Shown: piece after piece, positions 54,865-63,870 of the stretch
Layout of the letters: every line of letters starts with the position of its first letter
How positions within the stretch are numbered: position 1 is the first letter of the stretch
Source of the DNA: Rhizobium sp. NZLR1
GTDB lineage: Bacteria > Pseudomonadota > Alphaproteobacteria > Rhizobiales > Rhizobiaceae
Reading direction: 5' to 3'
NCBI RefSeq assembly: GCF_017357385.1
Contig: NZ_CP071633.1
Coordinates: 124,001-188,000, forward strand
DNA: 64,000 bases
Translations under genes and position numbers: made by a program
The notes under the pieces: model-generated
The model's database searches: none
What the model saw: only the letters and a program-made list of their open reading frames with translations
What the model was told of the DNA's origin: nothing

Positions 54865-55938
54865 ATGCGTGAATACTCAATCGCAGCCATCCCCGCCGAC
54901 GGGATCGGACCTGAGGTCATTGCTGCCGGGTGCACGGTGCTTGCAAGTCTGGAAAAACGTCTCGGCGACGTGAGGTTCGCCATCGAAAATTTCGACTGGG
55001 GTTCCAACTACTACAAGAAGCACGGCGTGATGATGCCGTCCGACGGACTTGAGCGGCTGAAAAAATTCGACGCGATCTATTTCGGTGCCGTCGGCGCGCC
55101 GGATGTTCCCGACCACATCACCCTCTGGGGGCTCAGACTGCCGATCTGCCAAGGCTTCGACCAATATGCCAATGTCCGGCCGACCAGGATCCTTCCGGGC
55201 ATTACCCCTCCGCTGCGCAACTGCGGTGTGGGCGATCTTGACTGGGTGATTGTCCGCGAGAATTCCGAAGGCGAATACTCCGGCCATGGCGGCCGCGCCC
55301 ATCGCGGCCTGCCCGAGGAAGTCGGGACCGAGGTCGCCATCTTCACGCGCGTCGGCGTCACCCGCATCATGCGCTACGCCTTCAAACTGGCGCAGGCGCG
55401 GCCGCGCAAGTTGCTGACGGTCGTGACCAAGTCGAATGCCCAACGCCACGGCATGGTCATGTGGGACGAGATCGCTGCTGAGGTGGCTGCAGAGTTTCCT
55501 GACGTCAGCTGGGACAAGATGCTGGTCGACGCCATGACGGTGCGGATGACGCTGAAGCCGCAGAGCCTCGACACGATCGTCGCGACCAACCTGCATGCCG
55601 ACATCCTCTCCGACCTCGCCGGTGCGCTGGCCGGCAGCATCGGTGTCGCCCCCACTGCGAATATCGATCCGCAGCGGCGTTTTCCCTCGATGTTCGAACC
55701 GATCCATGGCTCGGCCTTCGACATCACCGGCAAGGGCATCGCCAATCCTATCGCGAGCTTCTGGACCGCCGCGCAGATGCTCGACCATCTCGGCGAGCAG
55801 GAGGCCGCGGCTCGTCTCATGCGCGCCGTCGAAGCGGTCACCGGCGCGGGCATCCTCACCCCCGACCTCGGCGGCACCGCCACGACCAAAGAGGTCACGG
55901 AGGCCGTCTGCGACGCGATCCATTCCTCCAATATCTAG
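54865..55938 (+). CDS. ttuC: Tartrate dehydrogenase (isocitrate/isopropylmalate dehydrogenase family)
   Basis: 357 residues from ATG 54865 with GGGAGA upstream. IPADGIGPEV opens the fold. RENSEGEYSGHGG, NLHADILSDLAGAL and FEPIHGSAFDITGKGIANPIAS hold the substrate and metal (Asp) residues. The sequence type matches tartrate dehydrogenase/decarboxylase, which oxidises D-malate or tartrate with NAD and Mn2+. The divergent LysR gene is broken, so control is unclear. The longer in-frame reading from 54433 lies over the remnant and is not used. Confidence 0.85.
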   Translation: MREYSIAAIPADGIGPEVIAAGCTVLASLEKRLGDVRFAIENFDWGSNYYKKHGVMMPSDGLERLKKFDAIYFGAVGAPDVPDHITLWGLRLPICQGFDQYANVRPTRILPGITPPLRNCGVGDLDWVIVRENSEGEYSGHGGRAHRGLPEEVGTEVAIFTRVGVTRIMRYAFKLAQARPRKLLTVVTKSNAQRHGMVMWDEIAAEVAAEFPDVSWDKMLVDAMTVRMTLKPQSLDTIVATNLHADILSDLAGALAGSIGVAPTANIDPQRRFPSMFEPIHGSAFDITGKGIANPIASFWTAAQMLDHLGEQEAAARLMRAVEAVTGAGILTPDLGGTATTKEVTEAVCDAIHSSNI

Positions 55939-56139
55939 AACACGGCCGCGGGGTGTCACACATCGTTGCGTCTCCGGTCAGGGGCAGCATAAAATGCTGT
56001 CTTAGGCCAAGCCGCATCCCGTTCGTCCCTCCCCGAGCCCCCGAAACGCGATCGACTCGAACCTCCAATGTGTTAGTGTTGGGAAAGTGGCGGCACAATA
56101 TGCTGCGGCGTTAGCAGGTTCGACAGGCGGAGTGGAGCG

Positions 56140-56616
56140 ATGAAACTCGACCGGATCGATATAAAAATTCTGCATGAATTGCAGAAGAATGGCCGCGTCA
56201 CCAATGTCGAGCTCGCCGAGCTCGTCAACCTGTCGCCGAGCCCCTGCCTGATGCGGGTGAAGAAGCTGCAGTCGGAAGGATATATCGAGGGCTACTCCGC
56301 ACAGATCAATGTCGCCAAGCTCGGACAGACGTTGACCGTTTTCACCGAGATCACCCTGAAGAACCACCGGCAGATCGATTTCGCCCGGTTTTTGACGACG
56401 GTCGAGAAGATCGACCAGGTGATCGAATGTCATCTGGTCTCCGGCGGCTACGATTATCTGTTGAAATTCGTGACGGCCGGGATCGGCGAGTACCAGACGA
56501 TCATGGAGCGGCTCTCCGACATGGAGATCGGCATCGACAAGTATTTCAGCTTCGTCGTTCTGAAATCGCCGATCGTCAAGGCGCACATGCCATTGACGAG
56601 CCTATTTCCGCTCTAG
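56140..56616 (+). CDS. Lrp/AsnC-family regulator
   Basis: 158 residues. N-terminal HTH DIKILHELQKNGRVTNVELAELVNLSPSPCLMRVKKL, then the RAM ligand domain with TVFTEITLKNH and VIECHLVSGGYDYLLKFV. Responds to an amino acid. The convergent neighbour is an amino-acid aminotransferase, which it could control from a distance, although no binding site was found. Its TAG stop lies inside the left arm of the mosaic repeat that follows. Confidence 0.92.
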   Translation: MKLDRIDIKILHELQKNGRVTNVELAELVNLSPSPCLMRVKKLQSEGYIEGYSAQINVAKLGQTLTVFTEITLKNHRQIDFARFLTTVEKIDQVIECHLVSGGYDYLLKFVTAGIGEYQTIMERLSDMEIGIDKYFSFVVLKSPIVKAHMPLTSLFPL

Positions 56617-56887
56617 AGCCTTTCCTGGTCAGCTTGAAGCATTCTGCCGGAGCAGGTTTTCGACAGGGCAGAGGCGATTGGCGACGGGCATACCCTTTGG
56701 TACGTCCGAGCCGATCGCCTCTGATCCTGGCGGAAAGATGCCCGGCCCTTCGGGTTGGCTGAAACGGGCCGCCTGCTCGACCGGCCGGCTTGGCCGTAGA
56801 GCTGAGCTACGACGCGCGCCGGCCGGTCGAGCATCCGACTCCGTTTGAGCCAACAGAATGATTCAATCTGACCAGGAAAGGCTCTAG
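56613..56887. repeat. Mosaic palindromic element (RIME-like), 275 nt
   Basis: The ends are 34-nt inverted repeats (56613-56646 and 56854-56887) with two mismatches. Inside are further palindromes: CAGAGGCGAT paired with ATCGCCTCTG, CGGCCC paired with GGGCCG, and 16-nt perfect arms TGCTCGACCGGCCGGC and GCCGGCCGGTCGAGCA. There is no coding frame. This nested architecture resembles the intergenic mosaic elements (RIME/ABC types) of rhizobia, though I cannot align it to a known one. The lrp stop codon is supplied by its first bases. Confidence 0.75.
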
Positions 56888-57014
56888 TTTGGTGGTCGAC
56901 CCCGTCAAGGGTGCGCGGCCGCGGGGGTGACAAGGGCCGGATGCTCACATGGCATCGGCCTTTGCCATATGTTTCGTTTTATCGCAGGGATCACGGAAAC
57001 GGCTGCCTGCCCGC

Positions 57015-58394
57015 TCAGCCCTTCAGGGCCGCGCGTACATCGGGGTCAGCCAGGGTGTCGTCCAAGGTTTTGCGCGTGCGCTCGATGATCGCGTCGATGT
57101 CGGCGTCGGTGCAACAGAGCGGCGGCGCATAACCGAGGACGCCGTTGCCAAAGGCACGGATGACCAGGCCGTTTTCCCAGGCGCGGTCGAAGATCCGGCG
57201 CGCCGGATCGGCGGCTGCCGGCAACGGCGTCTTCTTCTCCTTGTCGATCACCAGTTCGATGGCGGCGAGCATGCCGCGGCCGCGCACATCGCCGACGAGC
57301 GGATGGTCCTTGAGGCCTTCAAGCCCCTGCATCAGCCTTGCGCCGGCCTTCCGGCCGTTCGCCAGGAGACCGGTTTCATAAAGGTTCAGCACTTCGAGGC
57401 CGACGGCGGCGCTGACGGGGTGGGCCGAATAGGTATAGCCGTGACCGACGGCCGCGCCACCAGCGCCATCCGCAATGGTTTGGTAGACGTGGTCGGCCAT
57501 GAAGACCGCCCCCATCGGCACATAGCCGGAGGTCAGACCCTTTGCCGTGGTGATGAAGTCCGGAACGATCTCGTCCTCCTCGCATGCAAAGAGTGGGCCG
57601 GTGCGGCCGAAAGCGGTGATCACTTCGTCGGCGACAAAGAGGATGCCGAGCTCGCTGCAAAGCGCGCGCATCGCCTTGATCCAGCCCTTCGGTGGCACCA
57701 GCACGCCGCCCGAACCCTGGATGGGTTCGGCATAAAAGGCGGCGACGCGTTCGGGACCGATCTCTTCGACCTTGCGACGCAGGGCTGCGAGGGAGGAGTT
57801 GATGATCGCCTGCGGGTCCTGGCCGACGGGGTTGCGATAGGCGTAGTGGGAGGGAATTTTATGCTGCCAGTCGAAGGGAATGCCGAAGCCGGCGTGGAAC
57901 AGTGGAAGTGCCGTCAGCCCTGCCCCGACAGTCGAAGAACCGTGATAACCTTGCTCAAGGGAGATGAACTGGTCGCGCTGCGGCTGCCCGCGGGCGATCC
58001 AGTAATAGCGGATGAAACGGATCGTGCTGTCGACGGCATCGGATCCGCCCAGGGTGAAGTAGACATGGTTGAGGTCGCCTGGAGCCCGTTCGGCCAATGC
58101 CGCGGCAAGCCGGATCGCCGGTTCCGAGCCGAGACCGAAATAGGTTGTCGCATAGGGCAGGTCGCGCATCTGCCGCGTTGCTGCCTCGACGATCGATTCA
58201 TGGCCGTAACCGGCATTGACGCACCACAGGCCGGCAAAGCCGTCGACCAGCTGCTTGCCGGAAGCATCGGTCACCGTCGCGCCTTTGGCGGAAGCGAGCA
58301 CACGCACGCCGAGCTTTTCATGATTGCGGTAGGAGGCGACCGGATGCACGAGATGGGCGCGGTCGAGTTCGACAAGGGAATTGCTGTACATCAT
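57015..58394 (-). CDS. Class III (omega) aminotransferase
   Basis: 459 residues. PLP fold type I class III: VDGFAGLWCVNAGYGHESIV, LGGSDAVDSTIRFIRYYW, LEQGYHGSST, ILFVADEVITAFGRTG and the Schiff-base lysine in TTAKGLTSGYVPMGAV. Such enzymes transaminate omega-amino groups (beta-alanine, GABA, putrescine, aromatic amines) with pyruvate or 2-oxoglutarate. Probable substrate not decidable. Two start codons in tandem; 10 nt after the GNAT gene stop. The succinate-semialdehyde dehydrogenase nearby would suit a GABA or polyamine route. Confidence 0.88.
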   Translation of the reverse strand: MMYSNSLVELDRAHLVHPVASYRNHEKLGVRVLASAKGATVTDASGKQLVDGFAGLWCVNAGYGHESIVEAATRQMRDLPYATTYFGLGSEPAIRLAAALAERAPGDLNHVYFTLGGSDAVDSTIRFIRYYWIARGQPQRDQFISLEQGYHGSSTVGAGLTALPLFHAGFGIPFDWQHKIPSHYAYRNPVGQDPQAIINSSLAALRRKVEEIGPERVAAFYAEPIQGSGGVLVPPKGWIKAMRALCSELGILFVADEVITAFGRTGPLFACEEDEIVPDFITTAKGLTSGYVPMGAVFMADHVYQTIADGAGGAAVGHGYTYSAHPVSAAVGLEVLNLYETGLLANGRKAGARLMQGLEGLKDHPLVGDVRGRGMLAAIELVIDKEKKTPLPAAADPARRIFDRAWENGLVIRAFGNGVLGYAPPLCCTDADIDAIIERTRKTLDDTLADPDVRAALKG

Positions 58395-58404
58395 ACTCTC
58401 CGGA

Positions 58405-59241
58405 TCAGCCGAGCGCCTGGTTGGCGAGGGCGAAGATGGTGGCGACGGAATCGGCGTCTGGAATCGATGGCTTCATCATGGCGATGCCGCCACCGACATG
58501 GGCGAAGCCCTGTTCGACCAGCCAGTCGGACAGGGCTTCGCCCATGTCGGTGGTATCGACCCTGAGAAACACGCCGGGCCGCCGGGCGATGAAATGAGCG
58601 ACGAGCGCTTTGGCGTCCTCCAGGTTCCCGGCAACGACGGGGCCGATGACCTCGCCCCGGCCGAAGGTGCGGATGACCGCAAAACCGGTGACGCCTCCGC
58701 TACGGCGGACGACGGCAAATTCCCCGACCTTGGCGAGATATGCGATCAGATCGGCGCGATCGGCGCCGAAGGCCTGTCGATCGAGTTCGGTGATCGCGGG
58801 AGAATCGGCAATGGCGGCGGCTGACGTCGCCATCGGCGCGGCGAGTTCTGCTGCGATGCCTTGGTGCTGCAGAATGCGGCCGGTCTGGCGGAAGCCGAGC
58901 TTCTCATAGAGCGGAAGGCCGTCGGCGGTCGCAACAAGCCGGAGCGGGCGTTTGCCGGCAAGCTCTATTGCGGCATCCATCAGCCTGCGGCCAAGCCCGC
59001 GGCCGCGCATGGCTTCATCGACGATGACCATGTTGATCGTGGCGCACTCTTGCTTGTAGGGGGTCATGAGCACGGTGCCGACCACCCGGTCGTTCTCGAT
59101 CGCCACAACGCCTTCGCTCAAGGCAAGCGCCATCTGCCAATCCTCAGGGCGATGGGGCCAGCCTGCCTGCCGCGACAGGTTGAGAGCGGCACCCAGGTGT
59201 TCGGTGCCGAAAGCGGCGAAATCGATCTGGCTTGTCTGCAT
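58405..59241 (-). CDS. Two-domain GNAT acetyltransferase
   Basis: 278 residues. The GNAT core has VVGTVLMTPYKQECATINMVIVDEAMRGRGLGRRLMDAAIE, which holds the acetyl-CoA pyrophosphate loop RGRGLGRRL. A C-terminal domain of about 130 residues (Acetyltransf_18-like) follows, with FLRVDTTDMGEALSDWLVEQGFAHVGG. Acetyl acceptor unknown. First gene of a two-gene operon with the aminotransferase. Confidence 0.82.
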   Translation of the reverse strand: MQTSQIDFAAFGTEHLGAALNLSRQAGWPHRPEDWQMALALSEGVVAIENDRVVGTVLMTPYKQECATINMVIVDEAMRGRGLGRRLMDAAIELAGKRPLRLVATADGLPLYEKLGFRQTGRILQHQGIAAELAAPMATSAAAIADSPAITELDRQAFGADRADLIAYLAKVGEFAVVRRSGGVTGFAVIRTFGRGEVIGPVVAGNLEDAKALVAHFIARRPGVFLRVDTTDMGEALSDWLVEQGFAHVGGGIAMMKPSIPDADSVATIFALANQALG

Positions 59242-59635
59242 GACACTTCCTTCATTTCCTGGGTGGAAGTGTGAAGGAGTGCGGGTTGGCTAATCGTCTG
59301 AAGGCTACGCTCTGAGCGGTATCTTATCGTTTTCCCTTTGTCGCCCGCCGCATCTTATGCTGGCATGTAGGCTCCACGGGGCGGATCTCGCGCAAAATTC
59401 GCTGCACTCGCCGCAACGAGCCGGTGAAACAGTGGGATATAGCATGGGTGACGTAGTCAATCGTCCGCCGCCCTGCCGCGCCCGCCAGCCGGCGGGGGTC
59501 CGCAACCATCTGCCAAAGCCACCTTTCGATACGAAATAATCTGCTTCGTTAGCCGCCACATTCAGGCGAGCCGAGGGGCGGGCCGCGTCTATCATGGGTT
59601 CAAATGCCCCGGTCCACTCTCCAAAGGATATGCCC
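59242..59635. other. Intergenic region of 394 nt, divergent promoters
   Basis: Lies between the GNAT gene (minus) and the haloacid dehalogenase-like gene (plus). I see no coding frame with homology and no strong palindrome; it presumably holds both promoters. A minus frame at 59305-59664 is not credible as a gene because it lacks any recognisable composition. Confidence 0.5.
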
Positions 59636-60304
59636 ATGACCCTGTCGCGTCCGAAATACATCACCTTCGACTGCTACGGTACGCTGACCAACTTCCAGAT
59701 GGCGGAAGCGGCACACGACCTTTACCGCGACCAGCTCGATGAACCCCGCATGGCCGAGTTCATCCGGAATTTCGCCGCCTATCGCCTCGACGAGGTCCTG
59801 GGCGACTGGAAACCCTATGCCGAGGTCGTTCACAATTCGATCGAGCGCAGTTGCAAGCGCAACGGCGTCAAGTTCAACGACGAAGATGCCCGCACGGTCT
59901 ATGAGCGGGTGCCGACTTGGGGGCCGCATGCGGATGTGCCGGCGGGTCTTGCGAAGGTTGCCAAGGAGATCCCGCTGGTGATCCTGTCGAACGCGATGAA
60001 TTCGCAGATCATGTCGAACGTCGAAAAGCTCGGTGCGCCCTTCCATGCGGTCTACACGGCCGAACAGGCGCAGGCCTACAAGCCGCGCCTGCAGGCCTTT
60101 GAATACCTGTTCGACATGCTCTGCTGCGACCCCGAAGATGTCGTCCATTGCTCCTCCTCGTTCCGTTACGATCATATGTCGGCTAACGATATCGGCATCA
60201 AGAACAAGGTGTGGGTGAACCGCGGCCACGAGCCCGCCAACCCGTTCTATGGTTACGTCGAGATCGCCGACATCTCCGGCCTCCCCGGTGTTTTCGGTCT
60301 CTAA
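59636..60304 (+). CDS. Haloacid dehalogenase type II-like hydrolase
   Basis: 222 residues from ATG 59636 (AGGA about 6 nt upstream). Motif I ITFDCYGTL with the nucleophilic Asp, motif II VILSNAM, a Lys in QAYKPRLQAFEY and a motif IV segment with CSSSFRYDHMSANDIGI. The pattern matches the L-2-haloacid dehalogenase type, but many members are phosphatases. Substrate unknown. Followed by a strong terminator. Confidence 0.85.
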   Translation: MTLSRPKYITFDCYGTLTNFQMAEAAHDLYRDQLDEPRMAEFIRNFAAYRLDEVLGDWKPYAEVVHNSIERSCKRNGVKFNDEDARTVYERVPTWGPHADVPAGLAKVAKEIPLVILSNAMNSQIMSNVEKLGAPFHAVYTAEQAQAYKPRLQAFEYLFDMLCCDPEDVVHCSSSFRYDHMSANDIGIKNKVWVNRGHEPANPFYGYVEIADISGLPGVFGL

Positions 60305-60317
60305 AGCCAACGAAGGA

Positions 60318-60350
60318 AAGCGCGGGCGGCTTTTCCGCCCGCGCTTGTTT
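60318..60350 (+). terminator. Rho-independent terminator of the dehalogenase gene
   Basis: AAGCGCGGGCGG paired with CCGCCCGCGCTT: a 12-bp perfect stem with a 5-nt loop, followed by GTTTTT, 13 nt past the stop codon. Confidence 0.85.
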
Positions 60351-60487
60351 TTAAGTATCGGCCGGGCTCGCAGGCCGCCAAGGCAATTCGTTGCGGTAAC
60401 GTCATGAAGTCGTGTTGCCGGTACTGGCAAGGTCGATTGTCGACCGCCCGGCCGGTGCCTAATCCGTATCCGTTCGCCCGCCGTGAA

Positions 60488-60520
60488 GTAAAAATGTGGC
60501 GCTCCCGCGTGCGCCACATT
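60488..60520 (-). terminator. Terminator of the succinate-semialdehyde dehydrogenase gene
   Basis: AATGTGGCGC paired with GCGCCACATT, 10-bp stem and 8-nt loop. Read on the minus strand it is followed by TTTTTAC. It lies 34 nt beyond the stop of the dehydrogenase gene. Confidence 0.8.
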
Positions 60521-60553
60521 GCTGCTGGTTCTCACCTCATGATCGTTTCGGGC

Positions 60554-62011
60554 TCAGCTCAGCCCACCAATGTGGAAGCTCTTCATTTCGAGATATTCCT
60601 CGATGCCAACCTGGGCTCCCTCCCGGCCGAGGCCAGACTGCTTGACGCCGCCGAAAGGGGCGACTTCGGTCGAGATCGCGCCGGTGTTGAGCCCGATCAT
60701 GCCGAATTCGAGCGCCTCGCCGACGCGCCAGGAGCGCTTCAGGTTTTCGGTGTAGAAGTAGGCGGCAAGGCCGAAGGGTGTGCCGTTGGCGATTGTGATC
60801 GCTTCGTCTTCCGTCTCGAAGCGGAAGAGCGGTGCAACCGGGCCGAAGGTCTCTTCGCTGGCAAGCAGCATGTCGGTTGTCGCCTCCGTCAGCACCATCG
60901 GCGCGGCGTATTGCCTGCCTTCCGCCACCGTGCTGCCCCGTGCGGCGATCTTGGCGCCTTTGGCCAGAGCGTCGTCGACATGGCGGTTGATCTTCTCGAT
61001 CGCCGCAGCGTTGATCATCGGGCCGATGACATTGCCCGGCTCCGTACCGGGGCCGACCTTCATGGCGTTGACGCTGGCGCCGAGTTTCTCGGCAAAGGCA
61101 TCATACACGCCGGCCTGTACCAAGATGCGGTTGGCGCAGACGCAGGTCTGGCCGCCGTTGCGGAACTTGGACAGGATTGCGCCTTCGACCGCGAGATCGA
61201 GATCGGCATCATCGAAGACGATGAACGGCGCATTGCCGCCGAGTTCGAGGGAGAGCCGCTTGACGCTGTCGGCGGCGCCGCGCATCAGAAGCGAGCCGAT
61301 CCGGGTCGAGCCGGTGAAGGAGATTTTCCGCACCGTCGCGTTTGCCATGAACTCGTTGCCGATCTCAGTCGGCATGCCGGTGACGATATTGATCACCCCT
61401 GCCGGAATGCCGGCGCGCTCGGCAAGGATACCCATGGCGAGCGCCGAATAGGGGGTGAATTCCGAAGGCTTGATGACAACCGTGCAGCCGGCCGCCAAGG
61501 CGGGCGCCACCTTTCGGGTGATCATCGCGATCGGAAAATTCCACGGGGTGACGATCGCGCAGACGCCGACCGCTTCCTTGAGGACGATGATGCGGCGATC
61601 CGGTGTTGGCGAGGGAATGGTGTGGCCGCCGATGCGGCGGGCTTCTTCGGCAAACCATTTGACGAAGGAGGCACCGTAACGGACCTCGGCGCGAGATTCA
61701 TCGAGAGGCTTGCCCTGCTCGAGCGTGATGAGCAGCGCAAGATCCTGGAGATTTTCGATCATCAGCGCATACCAACGCTCGAGCAGAACCGCACGCTCGG
61801 CATGCGTCCTCTTCTTCCATAGGGTGAAAGCGGCCTGGGCTGCGCCGATCGCCGCGCGGGTCTCGGCGGTTCCCATATCCGGGACAGTGCCAAGGCTTGC
61901 CTGGGTGGCCGGATTGGCGACGCTCACCGTTTTGCCCGACGCTGCCCTCGACCAGATCCCGTCGATCAGGCCGGCCTGCTGAAAAAGGTCTTTGTCTTTC
62001 AACTCAAGCAT
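60554..62011 (-). CDS. gabD: NAD(P)-dependent succinate-semialdehyde dehydrogenase
   Basis: 485 residues from ATG 62011 with GAGGAAA upstream. VTPWNFPIAMITRKVAPALAA, LELGGNAP with the catalytic Glu, and the nucleophile Cys in GGQTCVCANR. FTGSTRIGSLL and the CVCANR pattern match the SSADH (GabD) group. Oxidises succinic semialdehyde to succinate in GABA or polyamine breakdown. A plus-strand open frame covers the same region but is antisense. Confidence 0.88.
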   Translation of the reverse strand: MLELKDKDLFQQAGLIDGIWSRAASGKTVSVANPATQASLGTVPDMGTAETRAAIGAAQAAFTLWKKRTHAERAVLLERWYALMIENLQDLALLITLEQGKPLDESRAEVRYGASFVKWFAEEARRIGGHTIPSPTPDRRIIVLKEAVGVCAIVTPWNFPIAMITRKVAPALAAGCTVVIKPSEFTPYSALAMGILAERAGIPAGVINIVTGMPTEIGNEFMANATVRKISFTGSTRIGSLLMRGAADSVKRLSLELGGNAPFIVFDDADLDLAVEGAILSKFRNGGQTCVCANRILVQAGVYDAFAEKLGASVNAMKVGPGTEPGNVIGPMINAAAIEKINRHVDDALAKGAKIAARGSTVAEGRQYAAPMVLTEATTDMLLASEETFGPVAPLFRFETEDEAITIANGTPFGLAAYFYTENLKRSWRVGEALEFGMIGLNTGAISTEVAPFGGVKQSGLGREGAQVGIEEYLEMKSFHIGGLS

Positions 62012-62289
62012 ATCGTTTCCTCTCGGACCATTGGTCGTCGGCTGCAAGAGCCACCGTGATGGATGAATTTCGTCCCGTGCCGCCATCGCAGCCCTCGACG
62101 TGTTCCCGGGCTGAGCTTAGCGAAACAGGGCAAGCAGCATGCATCGACTGCGGGTGCCAGAGCGGTGGAAAATAACGTTTTGCGCGAGGCGACAGTCAGA
62201 TTCGGTTGTTGCCTTGACGCTTCGGCTGATGGCCTTCAAAGGTCGGGAGGACGTGCAGAAGGAGCCATCGGCCAGCGTTGACGGATGCC

Positions 62290-63744
62290 CTAGAAGTATC
62301 CGAGGATGGATTTGACTTCGAGGTATTCGAGCATGCCCTCAATGCCGAATTCGCGTCCATTTCCAGATTGTTTGAAGCCGCCAAAAGGCGCGTGTGGATC
62401 CCAGGCCGGATAGTTGAGATGCACTTGTCCGCAGCGGATCTGTGAGGCGACGTCCTTGACGATGTCTATATTCTTGCCCTGCACATGCGCAGCCAGGCCG
62501 TAGACGGTATGGTTGGCGATGGCGATGGCTTCGTCCACCGTGTCGTAGGGAATAAGGCAGAGGACCGGGCCGAAGATTTCCTCCTGGGCGATGCGCATGT
62601 CTGTGCGCACGTCCGAGAAAACCGTCGGTTTAACGTAGAACCCGGCATTCAGACCGGCTGGGCGACCCTCTCCGCCGGCAACGAGCGTAGCGCCTTCCGC
62701 AATTCCGACGCCGATCATGGTCTGGATCCGATCGAACTGGGCGCGGTTGGCGATCGCACCGTGCGTGGTGGCGTTTGAACGGGGATCACCGACGACGATC
62801 TCATCTGCGGCCCTCTTGGCAAGCGACTCGATCTCGGAGAGCCGCGTGCACGGTACGATCATCCGCGTCGGCGCGCTGCATGATTGGCCGAGATTGCGGA
62901 AAGCAGCCGCTATGCCTAAGGAAACGGCTCGATCGAGATCGGCGTCCGGCAGGACCACGTTCGGTGACTTGCCGCCAAGCTCCTGCGCGACGCGCTTGAC
63001 AGTCGGCGCGGCAGCCTGAGCCACCGCGATACCGGCGCGGGTTGAGCCGGTAATGGAAATCATGTCGACATCGGGATGCGACGCGAGGACCGAACCGACG
63101 GACGGGCCGTCACCATTGATGAGGTTGAAGACGCCGGAGGGGAAGCCGGCGTCCTCGATCGCCTCAGCAAACAGCAGCGCGTTGAGGGGAGAAAGCTCGC
63201 TGGGCTTCAGCACGACAGTACAGCCTGCGGCGAGTGCCGGCGAAACTTTGGCAGTGATCTGGTAGAGCGGCCAGTTCCATGGCGTGATCAGTGCGCAGAC
63301 ACCGATCGGTTCGTGGGTGATGGCGGTGTGGCCGCGCTGCTTGACGAAGGGGAAGGCTTCCAGGACCTCGCGAGCGACCTTGACATGGGCGACCGCCAGC
63401 GGCACCTGCGCGGTGCGCGAATATCCGATCGCCGCGCCCATTTCGAGGCTCAGGCACTGCGCAAACAGTTCGCTACGGGCTTCGAGCAGCGCCTGCAGGC
63501 GCTCAAGCAGGCCCGCGCGGTATTCCGGTTTGGTGCGGCTCCAGGTGGCGAAGGCCCGTCGGGCGGCGGAAACAGCCGCATCGACATCCTCGGCGTTTCC
63601 GAGCGCAAAGTGGGTCACCACCTCTTCCGTGGCAGGGTTGACCACGACGCCCTTGGCGGTGCCCTTGGGTTCGAGCCATCGACCGTCGATGAAGAACTTG
63701 TCCAGACGACCGTTGCGGGACAGGTGTTCGAGAGGCGTGATCAT
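62290..63744 (-). CDS. NAD-dependent aldehyde dehydrogenase
   Basis: 484 residues from ATG 63744; the in-frame ATG at 63768 lacks a ribosome site, while AAGGACC precedes the chosen start. ITPWNWPLYQITAKVSPAL, QELGGKSPN with the catalytic Glu, RNLGQSCSAPTRM with the Cys and the end PFGGFKQSGNGREFGIEGMLEYLE. General aldehyde dehydrogenase; substrate unknown. 278 nt lie between it and gabD without a visible gene. Confidence 0.88.
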   Translation of the reverse strand: MITPLEHLSRNGRLDKFFIDGRWLEPKGTAKGVVVNPATEEVVTHFALGNAEDVDAAVSAARRAFATWSRTKPEYRAGLLERLQALLEARSELFAQCLSLEMGAAIGYSRTAQVPLAVAHVKVAREVLEAFPFVKQRGHTAITHEPIGVCALITPWNWPLYQITAKVSPALAAGCTVVLKPSELSPLNALLFAEAIEDAGFPSGVFNLINGDGPSVGSVLASHPDVDMISITGSTRAGIAVAQAAAPTVKRVAQELGGKSPNVVLPDADLDRAVSLGIAAAFRNLGQSCSAPTRMIVPCTRLSEIESLAKRAADEIVVGDPRSNATTHGAIANRAQFDRIQTMIGVGIAEGATLVAGGEGRPAGLNAGFYVKPTVFSDVRTDMRIAQEEIFGPVLCLIPYDTVDEAIAIANHTVYGLAAHVQGKNIDIVKDVASQIRCGQVHLNYPAWDPHAPFGGFKQSGNGREFGIEGMLEYLEVKSILGYF

Positions 63745-63750
63745 CTTACA

Positions 63751-63797
63751 AGGTCCTTCATGCGGCAATTGCGCGGAGGATCGGCAGGGACCAGGGG
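63751..63797. repeat. Degenerate copy of the 3' end of the upstream gene
   Basis: Aligns with 63881-63928 in the same orientation with one single-base gap: AGGTCCTTCATGCGG and ATCGGCAGG are identical. On the minus strand it reads PWSLPIL where the intact gene has PWFLPIV, but then hits a stop after RAIAA. It seems to be a scar of tandem partial duplication just before the aldehyde dehydrogenase start, and it supplies that gene's ribosome site. Confidence 0.55.
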
Positions 63798-63870
63798 TGG
63801 CCGTCCATGACGTCGTCGGCCGTCCCCAGGTGAGGCCGTCTAGCCGCGACCGGGGCGGCGCCAGGATCGG

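Noticed and set aside
56949..58565. A 538-codon plus-strand frame
   Set aside because: Antisense of the class III aminotransferase, which has all expected PLP motifs; the plus frame has none.
60404..61822. A 472-codon plus-strand frame
   Set aside because: Antisense of the succinate-semialdehyde dehydrogenase with intact active-site motifs.
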